Notes under the pieces: model-generated
What the model saw: only the letters and a program-made list of their open reading frames with translations
What the model was told of the DNA's origin: nothing
Databases searched by the model: none
Made by a program: the position numbers and the translations under genes
In this document: positions 14,755-20,730 of the stretch, piece after piece
Position numbering within the stretch: position 1 is the stretch's first letter
Layout of the letters: each line of letters opens with the position of its first letter
DNA from: Bacteroides_E sp964528875
GTDB lineage: Bacteria > Bacteroidota > Bacteroidia > Bacteroidales > Bacteroidaceae
Length of the DNA stretch: 20,730 nucleotides
Assembly: GCA_964528875.1 (NCBI GenBank)
Contig: CAZGUI010000042.1
Location: forward strand, 1-20,730
Reading direction: 5' to 3'

Positions 14755-15456
14755 ATGGCAACATTAGAGATTAATCACCTCAATATATTTTATAATAAAG
14801 GGAAAGAAAAGGTCAAAGTTGTAAAAGACTTAAACCTCACACTACCTCAAGGACAAATATACGCCATTGTAGGTCCTTCAGGATGTGGAAAATCCACTTT
14901 GCTATATACTATTGCAGGAATTTTATCCAACTATACAGGTGAAATAAAGATTAACAACAGTGCTCCAAATACCAAAAAACATTCCATAGGATTAGTCCCT
15001 CAGCATTATGGATTACTTCCATGGAAAAAGGTAAAAAAAAACATATACCTACCACAAGCCATTCGAAAAGAAAAAGTGGAAGAAGTAAAAGCCACAGACA
15101 TCATAAATCAACTAAAAATAGGTCCTTTGTTGGATAAGTATCCCAATCAACTGAGTGGTGGGGAGCAACAAAGAGTGGCTTTAGCTCGTGCTTTCAGCCA
15201 GAAGCCAGACCTGTTGCTAATGGATGAACCCTTCTCAGCATTGGATGCTTTGACTGCAGAGAAAAGTCGTTCACTATTTCATAAACTGTGGGAAGAATAT
15301 AGAACAACCACTTTACTCATTACACATAACATACAAGAAGCTGTAGAGCTAGCACACAAGGTTATTTTATTAAGTCCGGCACCAGGAACCATAAAATACA
15401 TTCTTGATTCACCCTCTGAAAATAAAGTAAGAGAAATAATACAAACCATATGGTAA
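14755..15456 (+). CDS. SsuB/TauB-like ABC importer ATPase
   Basis: This 233-residue ATPase belongs to the importer of the preceding lipoprotein. It has Walker A GPSGCGKST (40-48), Q-loop VPQHYGLLPW, signature LSGGEQQRVALARAF, Walker B LLLMDEPFSALD and H-loop LLITHNIQEA. The LPW after the Q-loop, DEPFSALD and ITHNIQEA are typical of the nitrate/sulfonate/taurine importer group. It starts 12 bases after the lipoprotein gene and its last seven bases overlap the permease gene, so all three are co-translated. The C-terminal tail is short with no regulatory domain. Confidence 0.93.
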   Translation: MATLEINHLNIFYNKGKEKVKVVKDLNLTLPQGQIYAIVGPSGCGKSTLLYTIAGILSNYTGEIKINNSAPNTKKHSIGLVPQHYGLLPWKKVKKNIYLPQAIRKEKVEEVKATDIINQLKIGPLLDKYPNQLSGGEQQRVALARAFSQKPDLLLMDEPFSALDALTAEKSRSLFHKLWEEYRTTTLLITHNIQEAVELAHKVILLSPAPGTIKYILDSPSENKVREIIQTIW

Positions 15457-16214
15457 AAGTCATTCAGTCTAATCTATTAAAAATGATTGTAGGCTTTCTC
15501 CTATTAAATGTAATATGGTTTATAGCCTCTTATTATACCACAACACAACTGATTGTTAATCCCATCAGTGTATATAGCAAACTTCCTCAAATATGGAGTC
15601 AGTCCATGGACACACACCTATTAGCCAGTTTAAGGCGAATTGTGCTAGGTGTATCCATTGCAGTTTTAATTGGTTTTATTTTTACATACCTATTAATACA
15701 AAACAAAATATCTAAACTACTTATTGATTCCTTCGTTTACATTTCTTACCCCATACCCAAACTTGCTTTGTTACCCATAGTAATGCTTTTAGCAGGTATC
15801 GGGGAGACTACAAAGATTATAATGATTGTTCTCATTATCGTTTTTCAAATCATTATTAATCTCCGTGATGGGATAAACAAAATCCCCGCTGAGAGTCAAT
15901 TTGTAGCTACCTCTTTGGGGATTAACAAAAAACAAAGATTAAAACATATAATTATACCGGCAATAACACCCGACCTGTTATCTGCTTTAAGAGTGGCTAT
16001 TGGAACAGCAATATCCGTTCTTTTTGTAACAGAAACCTATGGAACAGACCAAGGCATGGGATATTTCATTGTTGATGCATGGATGAGAATAAATTACATG
16101 GAGATGTATGCTGGTATTGTTATTCTCAGCTTTCTGGGCTTTTTACTCTTTATCTTTATCGACTTTCTTGAATTAATAACCTGTCAATGGTTAAATAATA
16201 AATCAACTAACTAA
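15450..16214 (+). CDS. ABC importer permease (SsuC/TauC-like)
   Basis: This 254-residue inner-membrane permease of the binding-protein-dependent (BPD_transp_1) type has about six hydrophobic helices, starting at MIVGFLLLNVIWFIASYY. The cytoplasmic coupling loop matches the EAA motif of this family (ESQFVATSLGINKKQRLKHI followed by IIPAITPDLLSALRVA). The ATG lies inside the ATPase gene (7-base overlap), indicating translational coupling. It would form a homodimer with two copies of the ATPase. Length and layout are normal for the sulfonate/nitrate/taurine permease group. Confidence 0.92.
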   Translation: MVKVIQSNLLKMIVGFLLLNVIWFIASYYTTTQLIVNPISVYSKLPQIWSQSMDTHLLASLRRIVLGVSIAVLIGFIFTYLLIQNKISKLLIDSFVYISYPIPKLALLPIVMLLAGIGETTKIIMIVLIIVFQIIINLRDGINKIPAESQFVATSLGINKKQRLKHIIIPAITPDLLSALRVAIGTAISVLFVTETYGTDQGMGYFIVDAWMRINYMEMYAGIVILSFLGFLLFIFIDFLELITCQWLNNKSTN

Positions 16215-16231
16215 TAAAAACAAATTATCCA

Positions 16232-17260
16232 ATGTTTACATTAAAAAAGTACATCATTGCTTTTAGTCTTATTTTCATCTACCTAACAAATAGTTACTCT
16301 CAAGAAAAATTCAAACAAGTTGTCAATACGGTAAAAGAACGTATACTGGTTACAGGATATGCCCAAGCAGGTTATGACTATAGCACAGAAGGTGAAGGCG
16401 AGAATAGTTTTCTATTACGCAGAGCAACTCTAACAGTATTAGGAAAAATAACACCTAAATGGAATGCTTGTTTTCAATACAGTTTTACACAAAAAGGAGA
16501 TATTTTAAATTGTTATACCGAATATACATTTATGCCCGAATTAACGGTTCGAGCAGGACAATATCTCACCCCTTTTACTCTTGACAATCAAATGTCACCG
16601 GCAGCCATAGAGTTAATCAGAACTCAATCTACAGGAACTAAATATTACACAGGATGTGACATTTCCGATTTAGCTTATGGAGCTCAGGCAGGACGTGATA
16701 TAGGTCTTATGGTTTTAGGTTCTCTTTTTAATAAGAAGATTGATTATGCCTTTTCTGTACAAAACGGACAAGGAATAAACACCAAAGATAAAAACAAACA
16801 AAAAGACATTGCAGGTAAGCTTGATCTACACTTGTTGGATTCTTGGCTTATCAGTGGTTCTTTCATAAAGGGGAAAGGATATGCCATTGCCGATTCTCGT
16901 TACAACGACATTAAAACAGGTGAGAACTATAGAAGAAACCGTTGGTCTGTAGGAAGTTCTTTCGCATATAAGAAAATGCATGCACGTGCTGAATATATGG
17001 AAGGAAAAGACAAAAGTACTCGCAGCCAAGGAGTTTATGGCTTGGTTTGTTGTGAAATCCTTCCTAAAGTAGAATTAATAGGCTCTGTTGATTTTCTTAA
17101 CAGAAATAAAGAGACAAAAGACAAACAAGTTATGTATATTGGTGGAGTACAATACTGGTTTTACCCTAAATGCCGATTAGCAGCACAATATACTTATCAA
17201 AAAGAAAAGTTAAGAGGTAATGCTCAAGTACTGCAAGCTCAATTACAAGTTTCATTTTAA
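16232..17260 (+). CDS. Phosphate-selective porin O/P-like outer membrane protein
   Basis: This 342-residue outer membrane beta-barrel has an N-terminal signal peptide (about 1-23, ending near TNSYS). The mature part has alternating polar and hydrophobic strands, many aromatic girdle residues, and a terminal phenylalanine (QLQVSF) as expected for BAM-dependent insertion. Segments such as FLLRRATLTVLGKITPKW and VRAGQYLTPFTLDNQMSP resemble the OprO/OprP porin family. Its place between an ABC importer and a glutaminase suggests it admits the importer substrate; the family name does not prove phosphate specificity. It follows the permease by 17 bases and precedes glutaminase by 7. Confidence 0.8.
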   Translation: MFTLKKYIIAFSLIFIYLTNSYSQEKFKQVVNTVKERILVTGYAQAGYDYSTEGEGENSFLLRRATLTVLGKITPKWNACFQYSFTQKGDILNCYTEYTFMPELTVRAGQYLTPFTLDNQMSPAAIELIRTQSTGTKYYTGCDISDLAYGAQAGRDIGLMVLGSLFNKKIDYAFSVQNGQGINTKDKNKQKDIAGKLDLHLLDSWLISGSFIKGKGYAIADSRYNDIKTGENYRRNRWSVGSSFAYKKMHARAEYMEGKDKSTRSQGVYGLVCCEILPKVELIGSVDFLNRNKETKDKQVMYIGGVQYWFYPKCRLAAQYTYQKEKLRGNAQVLQAQLQVSF

Positions 17261-17267
17261 TTAGACC

Positions 17268-18182
17268 ATGAATTACAAAAACATCTTATGTGAAATCTTT
17301 GAAGAGACCCAAGTTTATAAAAACGAAGGAGAATCCGTTTCTTACATCCCCGAATTAGCAAAAGTCAACCCCAATCATTACGGTATCTATTTGCAAACCA
17401 TCTCGGGTGAGAAAGTAGGAATTGGTGATTATCAGATTCCCTTCTCCATTCAAAGTATTTCAAAGGTGTTTACTCTAGCCGTAGGTTTTTCCATCTTAGG
17501 AGAAAAGCTATGGGAAAGAATTGGTGTGGAACCTTCGGGAAATGCCTTCAACTCCATTGTTCAATTGGAATTAGAGAAAGGTAAACCCCGTAATCCTTTA
17601 ATTAACGCAGGTGCGTTAGTTCTTTCGGACATCTTAATTTCCCACTTAAACAATCCTCTGGACGACTATTTGGATTTTGTACGTAAACTGGCTAAATGCC
17701 CTACTATTCAGTATGATGAAAGCATAGCCAAATCAGAGAAGGAGTATGGTTTTCTTAATGCTTCCATTGCAAATATGTTAAAACATTATGACAACATTGA
17801 AAATGATGTAGATGATGTTTTATCTTTCTACTTTCATCAATGTGCTGTAACAATGGATTGCGAACAACTAACTCAAGCTTTTCTACCCTTTGCCAATCAC
17901 ACCGAAGATTTCTCTTTTGGAACCGTAAATCTTACCGCATCACAAGTTAAACGTATCAATGCAATTATGTTAACCTGTGGTTTTTACGATGAATCCGGAG
18001 AGTTCTCCTACTTGGTTGGATTACCCGGAAAAAGTGGGGTTGGTGGAGGAATTTCAGCTATTTGCCCACACGAATATGCTGTTACAGTTTGGAGCCCACG
18101 ATTAAACAGAAAAGGAAACTCTGTGTTAGGTGTTAAGGCACTAGAGCTACTTACCACGAAAACCAAGTTAAGTATATTTTAA
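17268..18182 (+). CDS. glsA: Glutaminase A
   Basis: This 304-residue glutaminase of the serine beta-lactamase-like fold hydrolyses glutamine to glutamate and ammonia. The catalytic S-x-x-K is SISK (S63, K66) within FSIQSISKVFTL. Other family blocks are intact: PRNPLINAGALVLS, EYGFLNASIANML, and the glycine-rich LPGKSGVGGGISA followed by VTVWSPRLNRKGNSVLG. Length matches the bacterial enzyme, and no signal peptide is present, so it is cytoplasmic. It is the last gene of the importer/porin operon, which suggests it uses a product of that uptake. In Bacteroides a glutaminase gene is otherwise often near glutamate decarboxylase and a GABA antiporter in an acid-resistance cluster; none is seen here. 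No clear terminator follows. Confidence 0.95.
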   Translation: MNYKNILCEIFEETQVYKNEGESVSYIPELAKVNPNHYGIYLQTISGEKVGIGDYQIPFSIQSISKVFTLAVGFSILGEKLWERIGVEPSGNAFNSIVQLELEKGKPRNPLINAGALVLSDILISHLNNPLDDYLDFVRKLAKCPTIQYDESIAKSEKEYGFLNASIANMLKHYDNIENDVDDVLSFYFHQCAVTMDCEQLTQAFLPFANHTEDFSFGTVNLTASQVKRINAIMLTCGFYDESGEFSYLVGLPGKSGVGGGISAICPHEYAVTVWSPRLNRKGNSVLGVKALELLTTKTKLSIF

Positions 18183-18256
18183 AAAAGGCTAAATATAGCA
18201 GTCTTAAAAGTAAAGTAGAGATTAAATTCAACTCATATTGTCTTTTTATTTGTATT

Positions 18257-18291
18257 TTTGATTGTTATAAAAATAGAATAGTTACTTTTTT
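18257..18291 (+). promoter_or_regulatory. Possible promoter for the TPR gene
   Basis: A TTTG -33-like element at 18257-18260 is followed after 22 bases by TACTTTTTTG (-7-like TAnnTTTT). The spacing is slightly longer than the usual 19-21. The predicted start would lie near 18297, about 20 bases before the ATG. The rest of the 134-base gap shows nothing else. Confidence 0.4.
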
Positions 18292-18316
18292 GAGAAACTG
18301 AGAGAAAGGAAAAAGG

Positions 18317-20497
18317 ATGAACGAGAAAGATATAATTCAACAACATCATACTATTGAAAATCTACTCTTACACAGTAGACTTAAAGAAGCACTCGAGAAA
18401 CTTGAAGAATTAATCAATTTAGCTAAGACCATTGAACTGAAAAATGAACATATTCAGATTAGTACTTCTTATCAATATATGCTAAAATATATGGCTGAGG
18501 GCATAAACGACCCTGAAAGAAAAAAACTATATGACCAATTGATTAAAAACACACTCAATCTCAATGACCGAGCCAAAGTCCTACTTTTAGATACAGTTTC
18601 TTTTAAATTATATTATACCTCTCGCATACAGCAAAAAACAGCACAAAATCGGACGTATGAAGAGATACAAAACATATTGGAATCTTTCAAGGACGATTTT
18701 TCTGTAGCTAACCTAATGGGGTTAGAACAACTAGAGCCCATTCTTGAAAAACGAGAAGATGCCAATAAAGAACTATTCTATAAGGTATGGCTGAACATCA
18801 GACTTTCCAATGAAGAGGTGGAAGTAATAGAAAGTATCCTAGCTTCAAATTTGATAAGCTTTATAGACAAGAACTTACTGATAAGTGCGTTGACAATGAG
18901 TTTAATGGAGTGCTTTGATGAAGAAAAACTTAAAATCCTTTTGAACGGATATACTCATTCTAACCTAGAGGTTAATCAACGTGCTTTAGTTGGAATCGCC
19001 ATTATTTTCCAGCTCTATTCGGAGCGACTGTCGCTTTACCCTGAAATTGTACATCGCATTGAGTTTCTAAACGAGTCGGATTCCTTTGGAGACAATTTAA
19101 ACCGAGTATATACTCAATTGTTACGTAGCCAAGATACAGAGGAAATAGAACGCAAGATGAAAGAGGAAATCTTTCCTGAAATGATGAAAAAGGCTTCTTC
19201 ACTTAAAGGTTTTGACTTTGATAACTTAGAGGTTGATGAAGATGAAATGAAAGATTGGGAAGATAAATTGGAAGATTCAGATTTTGGTGAAAAGATTAAA
19301 GAGATGCAAGAACTCCAAATGCAGGGAGAAGACATCTACATGACTACTTTTACGCATCTAAAGAATTATCCTTTCTTTCAAGACTTTCACCATTGGTTCT
19401 ACCCTTTTGACAAACAACATTCCAGTGTAATTAATGAGCTTGGTTTTTCCAGTGACAAGAGTAATCCCATCATTGATTTAATCTTGGGGTCGAACATCTT
19501 TTGTAACAGTGATAAATACTCTCTATGCTTTATGGTACAACACATTCCTCAAGCACAGAAAGACATGATGCTCAGCGAACTAAGCGAAGAACAACAAGCA
19601 CAACTGGAAGAGGAGAAGAAAGAAATTTCAAGTAATAAAATAAATCCTAAATTTACAACGAATCAATACGTTCACGACCTGTACCGCTTCTTCAAACTGT
19701 ATAGAAAAAGAAGTGATTTTGAGGATATCTTTAGCAAAAAAATGAACTTGCATCAGGTTCCCATTCTGAAACAAGTTTTATATACACCTAAACATCTCTC
19801 GTTTTTAGCCGATTTCTTTTTGTTCAAAGAGCGGTATATTGAAGCCATTGAACTATTCCAAATCTTAATCAATGAAATGGAGGAAAGTTCCTTTTTATTA
19901 TTCCAAAAGTTCGGCTTTGCTTGTCAACGAGAAAAAAGATATATTGAGGCTATAGATGCTTATTTAAAAGCAGACTTAATCTCTCCTAATAGTCTTTGGA
20001 TTTACAGAAACTTAGCCCTTTGTTACAGAAGAGTACAGGCTTATGATAAAGCGCTGGAATACTACCAAAAAATTGAGGAGATACAACCTAAGAACAAAAA
20101 CAACTTGTACTATATTGGTTTCTGCTTAAGTAATCTGGGGGCTTACGATGAAGCTCTTAACTACTTCTTTCAATTAGACTTAATGGACAGTAACAATCCA
20201 CGTACTTGGCGTTCCATTGGCTGGTGTTCTTTTTTAACTGGAAAACAGGAGCAAGCCGAGCGTTATTACGCTAAGGTATTAGAAAAAAAACCTCATCAGA
20301 TTGATTACATAAATGCCGGGCACATTGCATGGGTTACCGGCAATCTTGAGTTAGCCAAAGAGCGTTATAAAGAAGGATTGAAAGCGAGTGGAACAGCCTC
20401 GGAATTCATTGAAAAGATGAACACGGATAAAAAGCTATTAACTCAATTTGGAATATCTGAAGATGACATTCCATTAATGATTGATTTAGCTCTTTAA
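18317..20497 (+). CDS. Large tetratricopeptide-repeat protein of unknown function
   Basis: This 726-residue protein has no signal peptide and is probably cytoplasmic. The N-terminal two thirds are helical and not recognised as a known domain. They include an acidic stretch (about 300-335, VDEDEMKDWEDKLEDSD) and another glutamate-rich stretch (about 425-440). The C terminus (about 495-700) carries at least five TPR-like units, such as RYIEAIELFQILI, RYIEAIDAYLKADLISPNS, AYDKALEYYQKIEEIQPKN, AYDEALNYFFQLDLMDSNN and NLELAKERYKEGLKASG. TPR arrays bind protein partners, so a scaffold or adaptor role is plausible but the partner is not shown by context. The ATG follows GAGAGAAAGGAAAAAGG, an unusually purine-rich start region for this group. 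It may be transcribed separately from glsA. Confidence 0.85.
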   Translation: MNEKDIIQQHHTIENLLLHSRLKEALEKLEELINLAKTIELKNEHIQISTSYQYMLKYMAEGINDPERKKLYDQLIKNTLNLNDRAKVLLLDTVSFKLYYTSRIQQKTAQNRTYEEIQNILESFKDDFSVANLMGLEQLEPILEKREDANKELFYKVWLNIRLSNEEVEVIESILASNLISFIDKNLLISALTMSLMECFDEEKLKILLNGYTHSNLEVNQRALVGIAIIFQLYSERLSLYPEIVHRIEFLNESDSFGDNLNRVYTQLLRSQDTEEIERKMKEEIFPEMMKKASSLKGFDFDNLEVDEDEMKDWEDKLEDSDFGEKIKEMQELQMQGEDIYMTTFTHLKNYPFFQDFHHWFYPFDKQHSSVINELGFSSDKSNPIIDLILGSNIFCNSDKYSLCFMVQHIPQAQKDMMLSELSEEQQAQLEEEKKEISSNKINPKFTTNQYVHDLYRFFKLYRKRSDFEDIFSKKMNLHQVPILKQVLYTPKHLSFLADFFLFKERYIEAIELFQILINEMEESSFLLFQKFGFACQREKRYIEAIDAYLKADLISPNSLWIYRNLALCYRRVQAYDKALEYYQKIEEIQPKNKNNLYYIGFCLSNLGAYDEALNYFFQLDLMDSNNPRTWRSIGWCSFLTGKQEQAERYYAKVLEKKPHQIDYINAGHIAWVTGNLELAKERYKEGLKASGTASEFIEKMNTDKKLLTQFGISEDDIPLMIDLAL

Positions 20498-20585
20498 TAG
20501 TTTTTTGAATAGCTCTGACTAAATAGGACCTTGGGGTATACACCTCATTCTACCGTTTGAAAATGTTTCTGTAAGGGAGTTCAAA

Positions 20586-20675
20586 ATGGGAAGTAAGAAA
20601 CTACGTCGAATAATCTCGGCAATAGCTTTGATAGTATCTTTCGCTACTATAATACTAGTTAGGGACATTCAGTAA
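20586..20675 (+). CDS. Possible 29-residue single-span membrane peptide
   Basis: This short frame begins MGSKKLRRIISAIALI, then a hydrophobic stretch (VSFATIILV) and a short polar tail ending RDIQ. A basic N-terminus followed by one membrane span is a common pattern for bacterial small membrane proteins. A strong Shine-Dalgarno-like AAGGGAG (20573-20579) lies 6 bases before the ATG, rare in this window, and a near -7 sequence (TACCGTTTG, one base too long between TA and TTTG) lies at 20551-20559. Its stop codon is the end of the first copy of the 17-bp tandem repeat. I do not recognise the family; it could be a chance frame. Confidence 0.35.
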   Translation: MGSKKLRRIISAIALIVSFATIILVRDIQ

Positions 20676-20692
20676 TTAGGGACATTCAGTAA
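20659..20692. repeat. 17-bp tandem repeat, two perfect copies
   Basis: The unit TTAGGGACATTCAGTAA occurs at 20659-20675 and 20676-20692 without any change, and the second copy is followed by TTAAATAATTAAT. The first copy contains the end and stop codon of the possible small peptide. It could be a slippage duplication, a protein-binding direct repeat, or the edge of something that continues past the window. Confidence 0.85.
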
Positions 20693-20730
20693 TTAAATAA
20701 TTAATCCCAACTAACTCTTAGTGAGTCAGT

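Overview
The window looks like chromosome from a low-GC member of the Bacteroidales, probably Bacteroides or a close relative. Evidence: several promoters resemble the Bacteroides -7 element TAnnTTTG, Shine-Dalgarno sites are mostly absent, and the protein types are typical of the group (PheS with a four-cysteine insertion, 780-residue double-FtsX permease, OprO/P-like porin, long TPR protein). No mobile element, tRNA, rRNA or CRISPR array is visible. From memory, pheS, nth and pgk lie close together in several Bacteroides genomes. If so, the efflux/regulator block and the aquaporin gene sit inside a conserved housekeeping neighbourhood. I could not check this.

Layout: (1) 1-1310, pheS with promoter and a strong terminator. 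(2) 1311-4480, a two-component pair on +: a sigma-54-dependent NtrC-type response regulator followed, with an overlapping TAATG, by a membrane PAS histidine kinase. (3) 4608-10249, a convergent four-gene operon on -, transcribed as TolC-like outer membrane protein, HlyD/MacA-like adaptor, FtsX-type permease, MacB/LolD-type ATPase: a complete tripartite ABC efflux pump. (4) 10250-10677, a 430-base regulatory region with a near-consensus sigma-54 -24/-12 promoter, an imperfect dyad near -87, and four 15-bp palindromes spaced exactly 22 bp apart. (5) 10678-13766, nth, aqpZ (reverse) and pgk. (6) 13777-18182, a tight five-gene operon: SsuA/NMT1-like lipoprotein, ABC ATPase, permease, OprO/P-like porin, glutaminase. 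(7) 18317-20497, a large TPR protein, then a tail with a possible 29-residue membrane peptide and a 17-bp tandem repeat.

How the genes may work together: parts 2-4 look like one self-contained regulon. The kinase would sense an envelope or membrane signal. The phosphorylated NtrC-type regulator would bind upstream dyads and activate sigma-54 RNA polymerase at 10260-10275, inducing the pump. The target promoter lies at the far end of the locus from the regulator genes, so the two units are transcribed toward each other and share a terminator hairpin whose stem carries the same GGTCTAGGA core as the palindrome array. Part 6 looks like an import route (porin, lipoprotein, ABC importer) tied to glutaminase, suggesting uptake of a nitrogen compound linked to glutamine or glutamate. 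The substrate cannot be read from the sequence.
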